A stretch of DNA of 64,000 nt from SCSIO-59966 sp046566185 (GTDB lineage: Bacteria > Actinomycetota > Actinomycetes > Actinomycetales > SCSIO-59966). The stretch covers positions 1 through 64,000 of the forward strand of contig JBKHXE010000064.1 in assembly GCA_046566185.1 (NCBI GenBank), written 5' to 3'. Under the pieces are notes generated by a model that saw only the letters and a list, made by a program, of their open reading frames with translations, made no database searches and was not told where the DNA came from. Below, in pieces: positions 8,455-16,350 of this stretch. The translations under genes were made by a program, and so were the position numbers. Every line of letters starts with the position of its first letter. The first letter of the stretch is position 1.

Positions 8455-8916
8455 ATGGACGCCGTGCTGCGTGGAGTCGCGGTCTACCTGGTGCTGCTCC
8501 TCCTGTTCCGGCTCACCGGGAAGCGGGCGCTGTCGCAGCTCACCACGTTCGACTTCGTCATCCTGCTCGTCGTCGGTGAGGCGTCGCAGCAGGCGCTGCT
8601 GGGCGAGGACTTCTCGATCGTGCAGGCGGCGCTCGTGATCGCGACGATGCTCCTGCTCGACCGCGGGTCGGACTACCTCTCGTTCCGGTTCCCCACCTTC
8701 AAGCGCGTCACCCAGAGCGTCCCGGTCGTCATCGTCCACGACGGTCGCCTGCTGACCGAGGTGATGGCCAAGCACCACCTCACCGAGGACGACGTCGTCG
8801 ACGCGGCGCGGGAGAAGTACGGGCTCGAGCGGCTCGACCAGGTGAAGTGGGCGGTGCTGGAGACGTCCGGCGGGATCAGCGTCGTGCCGCGGTGGCAGGC
8901 CTCGCCGCGGGAGTGA
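8455..8916 (+). CDS. DUF421 (YetF-like) membrane protein
   Basis: A 153-residue YetF/DUF421 protein. Three hydrophobic helices fill the first 75 residues; FRLTGKRALSQLTTFDFVILLVVGE is the classic signature of the N-terminal part. The soluble domain after about residue 80 carries VIVHDGRLL and the typical LTEDDVVDAAREKYGLERLDQVKWAVLETSGGISVVPR. GAGGAGGTCC precedes the ATG. The stop lies inside the end of the convergent pabB gene (41-nt overlap). The family function is unclear; homologues are linked to envelope and spore-membrane functions. Confidence 0.9.
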   Translation: MDAVLRGVAVYLVLLLLFRLTGKRALSQLTTFDFVILLVVGEASQQALLGEDFSIVQAALVIATMLLLDRGSDYLSFRFPTFKRVTQSVPVVIVHDGRLLTEVMAKHHLTEDDVVDAAREKYGLERLDQVKWAVLETSGGISVVPRWQASPRE

Positions 8917-10336
8917 CGGCCGCGACCGCCTGGAACACCGCCGACACCTTGTGCAGCATCTCGTGCCACTCGGCGTGGGGGTCGGAGTCGGCGACCACCG
9001 CGCCGCCGCCGCCGATCGTCACGGCGTCCCGCGTCACGACGGCGCTGCGGATCGTCATGGCGAGGTCCACCGGCGCCCCCCCGGCCCCGACGGGCAGTCC
9101 GACGTAGCCGAAGGCGCCCGAGTACAGGCCCCGCGGGGCTTCCTCGAGGGCCGCGATGATCTCCATGGTCCGCGGCTTCGGCGCCCCCGTCATCGACCCT
9201 CCCGGGAAGAGCGCCGCGAGGCAGGACAGCGCGTCCTCGCCGGCCGCCAGGCGGCCGCGCACCGTCGACACGAGGTGGTGCACCGTCGCGTAGGACTCCA
9301 CCCCCATCAGCACCGGTACCTCGACGGTGCCCGGTTCGCACACCCGCGACAGGTCGTTGCGCAGCAGGTCCACGATCATGAGGTTCTCCGCGCGTGCCTT
9401 CGGGTCTGCCTCGAGCTCCGCCGCCGCCTCGCCGTCCTGCACCGGGTCGCCGCGGCGCGGCACGGTGCCCTTGATGGGCTTGCTCTCGGCGACGCCGTCC
9501 CGCGTCACCCGCAGGAACCGCTCGGGCGAGGACGAGACCAGCGACAGCCCGCCCAGCCGCAGCAGGGCGCCGTAGGGCGCCGGGTTGCGCCGCCGCAGCT
9601 CGGTGTGCAGCGCCCGGTCGTCGACGACACCGGGCAGGCGCAGCGTGTTCGTCAGGCACACCTCGTAGCTCTCGCCGTCGCGCAGCGCCCGGTGCACCGC
9701 CGCCACGTCCGCCAGGTACCGCTCGCGGTCGCGGGCCAGCAAGCGCAGCGGGACGTCCGAGACGGTGGTCGCCGCGGCCGCCGCCGTCTCCGCTTCGCGG
9801 GGGAGGGTGCGGTGGGCGTCGGCGAGCCACCGGTCCGCCGCGTCGAGGTCGCTCCCGTCGGTGAGGGCGAGCAGGTGCGTGCGCCCGGCGGCGTGGTCGA
9901 CGACGACGAGCCGGTCCACGCCGAGCCACACCGCGTCGGGGTACGGGCTGCGCCCCGCGGTGGCCAGCCCGAAGTCCGCGGCCAGCTCGTAGCCGACGGC
10001 GCCGACCCAGCCGCCCGCGAGGTCCACCGGCAGGTCCGTGGCCGCGTCCACCCGCAGCCCGCGGGTGCGCCGGCGGAGGGCGTCGACGACGGTGCCGGGC
10101 TCGGCCACGACTCGCCCGTGGCGGCTCACCTCGACGTGGCCGGTCCCGGCCCGGTAGCGCAGCACCTCGGCCAGCGGACCGGCCCCGGCCGCCAGCACGC
10201 TGACCGTCGACAGCCCCGGCTCGCGCCGGCTGCTGTCGAGCCAGGCGGACGTGGGCAGGTGCGCGAACAGCGCGTCGTAGGCGGCCTCGGTGTCGACCGC
10301 GACGTCGAGGTCTAGCCGCCGGACCTGCAGGTGCAC
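8876..10336 (-). CDS. pabB: Aminodeoxychorismate synthase component I (PabB-type)
   Basis: A 486-residue chorismate-binding enzyme. LPTSAWLDSS at 28-37 is the PabB-style N-terminal segment. The C-terminal chorismate domain shows SSSPERFL, PIKGT at 287-291 with Lys289, ENLMIVDLLRNDLSRVC, FPGGSMTGAPKPRTM and a conserved YSGAFGYVG. PIKGT with lysine separates PabB (4-amino-4-deoxychorismate) from TrpE, which has PIAGT. The start GTG 10336 lies 25 nt inside the end of the upstream adenylation/acyltransferase gene, so the two are co-translated. No pabA or pabC gene is near. It may serve folate synthesis, but its place behind an iron box suggests a second role (inference). Confidence 0.9.
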   Translation of the reverse strand: MHLQVRRLDLDVAVDTEAAYDALFAHLPTSAWLDSSRREPGLSTVSVLAAGAGPLAEVLRYRAGTGHVEVSRHGRVVAEPGTVVDALRRRTRGLRVDAATDLPVDLAGGWVGAVGYELAADFGLATAGRSPYPDAVWLGVDRLVVVDHAAGRTHLLALTDGSDLDAADRWLADAHRTLPREAETAAAAATTVSDVPLRLLARDRERYLADVAAVHRALRDGESYEVCLTNTLRLPGVVDDRALHTELRRRNPAPYGALLRLGGLSLVSSSPERFLRVTRDGVAESKPIKGTVPRRGDPVQDGEAAAELEADPKARAENLMIVDLLRNDLSRVCEPGTVEVPVLMGVESYATVHHLVSTVRGRLAAGEDALSCLAALFPGGSMTGAPKPRTMEIIAALEEAPRGLYSGAFGYVGLPVGAGGAPVDLAMTIRSAVVTRDAVTIGGGGAVVADSDPHAEWHEMLHKVSAVFQAVAAVTPAARPATAARR

Positions 10337-12837
10337 GCGGCCATCCTGCCGCGCCGGCCGACGAGCTGCTGCAGCCGCTCGGCCAGCGCCCAGTAGGCGA
10401 CGCCGACCGCCAGCGACCCCACGAGCGCGAGCGCCGGGCTGAGGCCCCGGAGCTCGGGGTAGACGAGCCAGTGCGTGAGGTAGACGTACAGCGAGGCGCT
10501 CGCCAGCACGCCGGCGACCCGGGAGGCCAGCCGCGGGCTCGGGATGCCGCGCACCCAGGTGAGCACCAGCAGGCCCGCGACGATCAGCCAGTCGCGACGG
10601 GGGTCGTCGAAGAAGCCGGGCACCGTGGCCACCGCGAGCGCCGAGACGCCCAGCCGCTGCGGCGTCGTGCGGGCCTGCGCCACCGCCCACCCCAGGGCGA
10701 ACAGCCACAGCACCGGCTTCGTGTTGGGCACCCCGAGGTCGACGAGCCCGTAGCGTCCGAGCAGGCCGACGCCGACCAGTGCCAGCGGGAAGCCGAGCCG
10801 GAACCGGCGCTCCGCCGCGCTCGCCCAGGGGACGGCGAGCAGCGCCGCCATCGCGAGCAGCACGTAGACGAGCACCTCGACGAACCAGAAGTGCCAGGTC
10901 GTCGTCCACCGCTCCGGGCCGACGAGAGCGTTGAGCAGCAGGATGTTCGCCGGCGAGTACCGGTCGGTCAGCACGTAGGCGAGCGCGATGAAGGCCACGC
11001 TCGGGACGACGACCCTCACGACGCTGCGCAGCTGGCGGCGCAGCCGGGCGCGGCGGTCACCCGCGAGCTGGAACCGCGCGAAGTTGAAGCCCGCGACGGC
11101 CATCAGCACGTGCGCGGTGCCCTGCCACGTGAACAGCGACGCGTGCGTGCCGACGATGAGCACGATGGCCACCGCGCGCAGGAACACGCTCGTCTCCATC
11201 GACGCCAGACGGTGGCGGCGGGCGCGCGGCGCCAGCTGCCCGATCGGGGTCACGTGCCACCCGTCGGGCAGGTGGCCGAGCGCCTGCTCGAGCCGCACCG
11301 ACATCTCGACGTACGACAGGGAGTCCCCGCCGAGGGTGACGAAGGTGTCGTCGGCGGTGGCGTCGGGCCGGTCGAGCAGCTCGGCGAAGAGGGCGACCAG
11401 GCCGTCGGGCCCGGTGACCTGCCGCTGCTGCGGCACGCCCGGGTCCTGCGCCGCGGCAGCCGGTCTCGCGAGGGACCGGACGGCGGTGAGGTCGGGCTTG
11501 CCGGACGGCAGTCGGGGCAGCGCCTCGAGCGCGTGGACCTCGACGGACGACCGCGGCAGGCCCAGGTCGTCGGCCAGCCGCTGCGCCAGGGCGCGCACGT
11601 CCCACCGACCCTCGACCGCGACGACGAGGCGGTCGTCGGCGCCCGCGCAGGCGGCGGGGACACCGGCGCCCGCGAGGAGGCCCTCGACGCGGCCGAGGTC
11701 GATCCGCAGGCCGACGACCTTGACGAAGCGGCTGCGCCGCCCGACGACCTCGAACAGGCCGTCGGGCGCGCGCCGGGCCAGGTCACCGGTACGCAGCTCG
11801 GTCACGGTCCGTCCGAGGGCGAGGTCGGCGGGGGTGTCCGCGTAGCCCAGCATGACGTTCGGGCCGGTGTAGACCAGCTCCCCCGCGCCGTCCGGTGCGT
11901 CGTCGACGGGGTCCACGCGCAGGCTCCCGCCCGGCACGGGGACGCCGATCGCCTCCGGGCGGGCGGTCGCGAGGTCGGGCGGCAGGTACGCCATCCGGGC
12001 GGTGGCCTCGGTCTGGCCGTACATCACGACGAGGTCCCAGCCGCGGCGCTGGCCGAGCTGGGCGACCGCCCGCACCCGGTCGGGCGCGAGGCGGCCACCC
12101 GCCTGGGTGACGTAGCGCAGGTGCGGCAGGTCCATGTCGGCGAAGCCGACCCGGTCGAGCAGGTCGAAGGTGTACGGGACCCCGGCGAACGTCGTCACCT
12201 CGTGCCGGCGCACGAGCCGCCAGAAGCAGGGGTCGACGACCGACAGGCCGGTGAGCACGAGGCCCGCCCCGCGCAGGAGGTGGCTGTTCACCACCGACAG
12301 CCCGTAGCAGTAGTGCATCGGCAAGGTGGTCGCGGCGCGGTCCTCCGGGCGGATGCGGAGGTAGGTCGCGATCGCCTCGGCGTTCGACTGCAGGTTGGTG
12401 TGCGAGAGGCGCACGAGCTTGGGTGAGCCGGTGGACCCGGAGGTGCTGAGCAGCAGGGCGAGGTCGGGGTGCAGCTCGTGCCGCGTACCGGGACGTCGCT
12501 CGTCGAGCCGGCCGCCGGTGGCCACGACGTCCGGGTCGTAGGCGTCGGTGAGCGCCGTGACCGCGCCGGGCTTGTCGCCGGGCACCAGCAGCAGCGGGTG
12601 CCCGCCGGCCAGGGCCGCGAGGTAGGTGACGAGGGAGTCGAGGTCGTTGGCGGCGGCCAGCAGCACCAGCCGACGCGTGGCGCCGAGGACGTCCCGCACC
12701 CGGCCGACGCGGTCGGCCAGCTCGCGGTACGTGACCGGCCCGTCGTCGCCGAGGACGGCGAGGCGCTCGCCGTGCCGCGCCAGGTCGGCGACGAACGGCA
12801 GCGGCGCGAGGCCGGGCAGCGTCCGCGGGTCGGTCAC
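10312..12837 (-). CDS. Three-domain protein: AMP-forming ligase, carrier domain, acyltransferase-3
   Basis: An 841-residue fusion. Residues 1-455 are an adenylate-forming enzyme: P-loop STSGSTGSPK 131-140, MYGQTEAT 272-279, TGDLARR 350-356 and the catalytic Lys447 in PSGKPD. Residues about 475-540 are a phosphopantetheine carrier with attachment Ser506 in LGGDSLSYVEM. Residues about 545-835 are an integral membrane acyltransferase-3 domain of about ten helices, with a likely catalytic His565 in IVGTHAS. Together they could activate an acyl or aryl acid, load it on the carrier and transfer it at the membrane, much like DltA-DltC-DltB in one chain. No condensation domain is present. GTG 12837 is read from a leaderless promoter containing an iron box. 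Substrate and acceptor are unknown. Confidence 0.88.
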   Translation of the reverse strand: MTDPRTLPGLAPLPFVADLARHGERLAVLGDDGPVTYRELADRVGRVRDVLGATRRLVLLAAANDLDSLVTYLAALAGGHPLLLVPGDKPGAVTALTDAYDPDVVATGGRLDERRPGTRHELHPDLALLLSTSGSTGSPKLVRLSHTNLQSNAEAIATYLRIRPEDRAATTLPMHYCYGLSVVNSHLLRGAGLVLTGLSVVDPCFWRLVRRHEVTTFAGVPYTFDLLDRVGFADMDLPHLRYVTQAGGRLAPDRVRAVAQLGQRRGWDLVVMYGQTEATARMAYLPPDLATARPEAIGVPVPGGSLRVDPVDDAPDGAGELVYTGPNVMLGYADTPADLALGRTVTELRTGDLARRAPDGLFEVVGRRSRFVKVVGLRIDLGRVEGLLAGAGVPAACAGADDRLVVAVEGRWDVRALAQRLADDLGLPRSSVEVHALEALPRLPSGKPDLTAVRSLARPAAAAQDPGVPQQRQVTGPDGLVALFAELLDRPDATADDTFVTLGGDSLSYVEMSVRLEQALGHLPDGWHVTPIGQLAPRARRHRLASMETSVFLRAVAIVLIVGTHASLFTWQGTAHVLMAVAGFNFARFQLAGDRRARLRRQLRSVVRVVVPSVAFIALAYVLTDRYSPANILLLNALVGPERWTTTWHFWFVEVLVYVLLAMAALLAVPWASAAERRFRLGFPLALVGVGLLGRYGLVDLGVPNTKPVLWLFALGWAVAQARTTPQRLGVSALAVATVPGFFDDPRRDWLIVAGLLVLTWVRGIPSPRLASRVAGVLASASLYVYLTHWLVYPELRGLSPALALVGSLAVGVAYWALAERLQQLVGRRGRMAACTCRSGG

Positions 12838-12873
12838 CCGAGCAACCGTAAAGGTAAGGCTTCCCTAAGACAA
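12838..12873 (-). promoter_or_regulatory. Leaderless promoter of the adenylation/acyltransferase operon
   Basis: On the minus strand, TTGTCT (12868-12873), 17 nt, TACGGT (12845-12850), 7 nt, GTG. The spacing is ideal for a sigma-70-type promoter whose transcript begins at or next to the start codon. No Shine-Dalgarno sequence is present. Confidence 0.75.
12850..12868 (-). promoter_or_regulatory. DtxR/IdeR-type iron box between -35 and -10
   Basis: TTAGGGAAGCCTTACCTTT on the minus strand matches the DtxR/IdeR consensus TTAGGTTAGGCTAACCTAA at 13 of 19 positions and keeps the TTAGG and CC(T)TACCT halves. It fills the spacer of the promoter, so a bound Fe(II)-repressor would block RNA polymerase. 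Predicted effect: operon off in iron plenty, on in iron starvation. Confidence 0.65.
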
Positions 12874-12906
12874 ATAGGTGACGGCGTCGTGACGGAAACT
12901 CGCCCG

Positions 12907-13536
12907 TCACGGCACCGGCGCGAGGACCGTCCCGACGATCCGGCCCACCTGCTCCAGCCGCCACAGCTCGCTGCGGTGGAACGGTGGACCGGTGTCGCGC
13001 ACCACCGCCAGGGCGAGGGACGAGCGGCCGACCGGCACGAGCGCCGCACCGGCGGCGGCCGGCCACGACGGCGCCGACACCCTCAGCGGTGCCGTGAGCG
13101 GGACGACGTCCACGCCGGGGCACAGGGTGCTCGCCGCGACGACACCGGTGGCCTGCCCGGCGTCGTCGTAGGCGATGGCCACCGCCCAGTGGGCGCCGAT
13201 CGCGCCGGGGGCGCCGTCCACCAGGGTCTGCAGCCCACGCTCGGGGCGGGCCAGCACCTGCGCGACGAGCTCGAGCTCGGCGTGCCCGTTGGTGGGCGGC
13301 GCCGGGTGCTGCATGCCCACGACCGTCACCCCGGGCACCCCGGCGAGCACGGTGCCGAGGTGGTCGAGGTGGTCGAGGTCGCGGACGACGACGTGGACGT
13401 CGTCCAGCGCCCGCCCGGCCTCGGCCTCCAGCACTTCGACCTGGGCGATGTCGGCGGACGCCGCGCCGAGAGCGGTGGCGACCCGGCCGAGCGAGCCGGG
13501 GCGGTCGGGGACGCTGATGCGGATGCGAGCGAGCAT
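12907..13536 (-). CDS. ACT-domain protein
   Basis: A 209-residue soluble protein. Residues 1-75 form an ACT domain (MLARIRISVPDRPGSLGRVA, then IAQVEVLE and DVHVVVRDL), a small-molecule-binding module usually specific for amino acids. Residues 85-205 form a second mixed alpha/beta domain (WAVAIAYDD, STLCPGVDVVPL) that may be GAF-like. No catalytic or DNA-binding part is visible, so it is probably a regulatory protein. A CACTGT element lies 7 nt before ATG 13536. The downstream iron-box operon has its own promoter and is probably separate. Confidence 0.75.
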   Translation of the reverse strand: MLARIRISVPDRPGSLGRVATALGAASADIAQVEVLEAEAGRALDDVHVVVRDLDHLDHLGTVLAGVPGVTVVGMQHPAPPTNGHAELELVAQVLARPERGLQTLVDGAPGAIGAHWAVAIAYDDAGQATGVVAASTLCPGVDVVPLTAPLRVSAPSWPAAAGAALVPVGRSSLALAVVRDTGPPFHRSELWRLEQVGRIVGTVLAPVP

Positions 13537-13595
13537 GAGCCCTACAGTGGGCCCGCCGCGTTACGTGCGTGTCAACTCCCCCCTCGATACCCCCT

Positions 13596-13652
13596 CGAGT
13601 GTGAGTCTGTGGGCAGACACGCGCGGCGTGTCTGCCCGCAGACTCACACTCG
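13596..13652. terminator. 25-bp hairpin after tmsB
   Basis: The left arm (13596-13620, CGAGTGTGAGTCTGTGGGCA then GACAC) and right arm (13628-13652) pair over 25 bp with a single G-U, around a GCGCGGC loop. It lies 18 nt beyond the tmsB stop, in the direction of transcription, and before the ACT gene promoter. It is long enough to act as a terminator on either strand. Confidence 0.75.
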
Positions 13653-13670
13653 GCGGACGGGGCGAGGCGG

Positions 13671-14939
13671 TCAGGGGGTCCAGTCCGGGCGGAGCGGGAA
13701 GCCCGGCGCGCCGGACTCCGTCCGGGTGCACAGCACCTGGTGCAGCTGGAGGGCGTTGCGCTCGAACGACAGCCGGGAGCCCGCCATGTACAGGCCCCAC
13801 ACCCGCGCCCTGGCCTCGCCGACCTCGTCGACGCACTCGTCCCAGCGGTCGACGAGGTTGCGGCACCAGGCAGCGAGGGTCAGGGCGTAGTGCTGCCGCA
13901 GGTTCTCGTCGTGCTGCACCTCGAGCCCGGCGTCGTGCGCCTCGGCGACGAGCCTGCCCGGCGAGGCCAGCTCGCCGTCCGGGAAGACGTACCGGTCGAT
14001 GAAGGCCCCGGTGCGGTGCGGCGCGTGGTTGTCGGCCCGGGTGATGCAGTGGTTGAGCAGCCGGCCGCCGGGCACCAGCAGCCGGCGCAGCCGGTCGAAG
14101 TAGGCCGGGTAGTTCGCGACGCCGATGTGCTCGGTGAGCCCGATCGAGCTGATCGCGTCGAAGGGCGAGTCCGTCGGCAGGTCGCGGTAGTCGAGGTGGC
14201 GCACCTCGGCGAGGTCGCCCAGCCCCTCCTTCTCGATCGCCTCCGCCGCCCACGTCGCCTGCTGCCGCGACAGCGTGACGCCGAGGACGCGCGCTCCGTG
14301 CTCCCGCGCCGCGTGCCGCACCATGCCGCCCCACCCGCAACCGACGTCGAGCAGCCGCATCCCGGGGCGCAGCCCGAGCTTCCCTGCCACGAGGGCGTAC
14401 TTCGCCTCCTGCGCCGCCGCCAGGGTGTCGTCGGGGCTGCGGTAGACGGCGCACGTGTAGGTCATCGACGGGCCGAGCACCTTCTCGTAGAAGGAGTTCG
14501 AGACGTCGTAGTGGTGCCGGATCGCCGCCGCGTCCCGAGGCTTCGAGTGCCGTAGACCCTGCAGGGTGCGCCGCCAGCGCGGCAGCGCCTCCTGCGGCGG
14601 CGGCTGCGGTGGCCGAAGCCGACGCAGGCCCAGCCCCCGGGCGAGCGCGAGCGCCTCCGCCGGCGACGGACGCCTCGAGCGCACGTCCTCGAGAGCCCGC
14701 AGCAGCTCGTACGGGTCGCCGGGGTGCACGCCGTGCACCTCGAGGTCGCCGCTGACGTACGCCCGCGCCAGGCCGAGGTCCCCCGGCGCGGTCAGCACGT
14801 ACGACAGCCCGCGCTCGGAGGCCACGTGCAGGCGGATCGCCGCGTCGCGCGGCCCGACGTCGGTGCCGTCGTACGCGGTCAGCCGCAGCGGCAGCGGCCC
14901 GTCGGTCAGCGCGCCGACGATGTCCGCGACCGTGGTCAT
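13671..14939 (-). CDS. tmsB: Cyclopropane-synthase-type methyltransferase for 10-methyl fatty acids (TmsB/BfaB-like)
   Basis: A 422-residue SAM-dependent methyltransferase of the Cfa family. IRHHYDVSNSFYEKVLGPSMTYTCA, the SAM loop LLDVGCGWGGM, GLTEHIGV and the acidic catalytic region are all present. The N-terminal domain (1-120) is the usual acyl-chain-binding part. Cfa-like enzymes next to an FAD-linked reductase of the TmsA type make 10-methylene then 10-methyl (tuberculostearic-type) branched phospholipid acyl chains in actinobacteria; the neighbour at 14962 is exactly such a reductase. GGAGGGGAGGGG precedes ATG 14939. It is the last gene of a leftward run that ends at a large hairpin. 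Plain cyclopropane synthase remains possible. Confidence 0.85.
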   Translation of the reverse strand: MTTVADIVGALTDGPLPLRLTAYDGTDVGPRDAAIRLHVASERGLSYVLTAPGDLGLARAYVSGDLEVHGVHPGDPYELLRALEDVRSRRPSPAEALALARGLGLRRLRPPQPPPQEALPRWRRTLQGLRHSKPRDAAAIRHHYDVSNSFYEKVLGPSMTYTCAVYRSPDDTLAAAQEAKYALVAGKLGLRPGMRLLDVGCGWGGMVRHAAREHGARVLGVTLSRQQATWAAEAIEKEGLGDLAEVRHLDYRDLPTDSPFDAISSIGLTEHIGVANYPAYFDRLRRLLVPGGRLLNHCITRADNHAPHRTGAFIDRYVFPDGELASPGRLVAEAHDAGLEVQHDENLRQHYALTLAAWCRNLVDRWDECVDEVGEARARVWGLYMAGSRLSFERNALQLHQVLCTRTESGAPGFPLRPDWTP

Positions 14940-14961
14940 CGTCCCCTCCCCTCCGCCGGAC

Positions 14962-16341
14962 TCAGCGCCGGCCCACCGCCTTGTCGTACAGCTCCGTGAG
15001 GCGGTGCCCCGGGTCGTACCGTTCCTTGGCGGAGCGGTACGCCTCCCCGCCGTAGAGCCGGTCGAAGGTCTCCCGGTCGTAGTACGCGTCCGAGTAGAGC
15101 GACTTGTGCCCGCCGGCCTCGGCGACCGCGCGCTCGACCGCGCGGTTGACGTCACCGTCGACCGCGCCCGGGGCGATCGGCACGGTGCCCCAGAAGCCGA
15201 CGTTGACGTAGGTGCGCCCCGGCGACAGCGGGTACAGCGGCCACGGCCGGCTCGACCGCAGCCGCACGGGGCACAGCCACACCGGCTCCATCCGCACGTC
15301 CCGCCAGAACCAGCGCAGGAAGTCCGCGGTGTGCTCGAGCGGGATCTCGACGTCCTGGACCACCCGCTCCCGGGGCGGCAGCCGGCGCAGCCGGTCGAGC
15401 CGCGCGGCGACGTGCAGCCGGTGGTCGAGCCCGACGAGCCGGTGGTAGACGTCGCTGCGGCGGTACCGCCGCGGCCACAGCCGCCGCACGACCGGGTGCT
15501 GGGCGCCGAAGGCCCGCGAGCACCAGAACCAGTCGGTGTCCCACCGCCACAGGTAGCCGTCCGCGGTGAGCGCGTCGCGCGCCCGGTCGCGCAGGGAGCG
15601 GTAGTACACCTCCTGCCCCGTGTAGTCGCTGACCGCCGGCACGGCGCCCGTGAAGGTGCCGAGCACGAGGTACGCCTCACGCGGCGAGAACACCACGCCG
15701 TCCACGGCGTCGACGGGCTCGCCGTCCCACGCGCCGGTGCCGGTCACCTCGCCGACCGCCGCGACCAGCTCGTCGAGGTCGCCGAACCGGACGTTGCGCA
15801 GCGCCACGTACGGCCCCACCGGGTGCAGCTCGATCCTCAGGCGCGTCGCGTAGCCGAGGGCGCCGTAGGAGTTGGGGAAGGCCCGGAACAGCTCGTCGTG
15901 CTCGCCGTCCGGCGTGGCCGTGACGACCTCGCCCGCCCCGGTCAGCACGTCCATCTCCAGCACCGACTCGTGCGGCAGCCCGTGCCGGAACGAGGTCGAC
16001 TCGATGCCCAGCCCGGTGACCGCGCCGCCGAGGGTGATCGTGCGCAGCTGCGGGACGACGAGTGGCGCGAGGCCGTGCGGCAGCGTCGCCTCGACGAGCG
16101 TCTCGTACGTGCACATCCCCTGGACGTCGGCCGTGCGGGCGACGGGGTCGACGTCCAGGACGCCGGTCAGCCCGGAGGCGTCGAGCCCGGTCCCCGGTGC
16201 GCCGGCGCGGGGCCGGAAGAGGTTCGACGTCCGCTTGGCCAGCCGCACCGGCGTCCCGGCGGGGACGGCGCGGTAGGACCGCAGCAGCGCCTCGACGGCG
16301 TGCCCGTGGGCGCGCCACCGCTCGGCCGGCGCCAGCGTCAC
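14962..16341 (-). CDS. tmsA: FAD-binding oxidoreductase for 10-methyl fatty acids (TmsA/BfaA-like)
   Basis: A 459-residue FAD-linked oxidoreductase. LAKRTSNLFRPR, VQGMCTYETLVEATLPHGL, VVPQLRTITLGGAVTGLGIE and RHGLPHESVLEMDVLTG are strong matches to the flavoprotein that reduces the 10-methylene acyl intermediate made by the Cfa-like methyltransferase. It lies 22 nt upstream of that methyltransferase. The GTG start is preceded by TAAGAT at 16348-16353 with a 6-nt spacer, so the pair may have its own leaderless promoter. The TAA in this element is also the stop codon of the phosphatase gene upstream. Confidence 0.85.
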   Translation of the reverse strand: MTLAPAERWRAHGHAVEALLRSYRAVPAGTPVRLAKRTSNLFRPRAGAPGTGLDASGLTGVLDVDPVARTADVQGMCTYETLVEATLPHGLAPLVVPQLRTITLGGAVTGLGIESTSFRHGLPHESVLEMDVLTGAGEVVTATPDGEHDELFRAFPNSYGALGYATRLRIELHPVGPYVALRNVRFGDLDELVAAVGEVTGTGAWDGEPVDAVDGVVFSPREAYLVLGTFTGAVPAVSDYTGQEVYYRSLRDRARDALTADGYLWRWDTDWFWCSRAFGAQHPVVRRLWPRRYRRSDVYHRLVGLDHRLHVAARLDRLRRLPPRERVVQDVEIPLEHTADFLRWFWRDVRMEPVWLCPVRLRSSRPWPLYPLSPGRTYVNVGFWGTVPIAPGAVDGDVNRAVERAVAEAGGHKSLYSDAYYDRETFDRLYGGEAYRSAKERYDPGHRLTELYDKAVGRR

Positions 16342-16350
16342 GAGTGGATC

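Noticed and set aside
8876..10336. Anthranilate synthase (trpE) or salicylate/isochorismate synthase
   Set aside because: The active-site segment reads PIKGT with lysine, the PabB signature; TrpE has PIAGT and the overall N-terminus is PabB-like. A specialised role is still possible.
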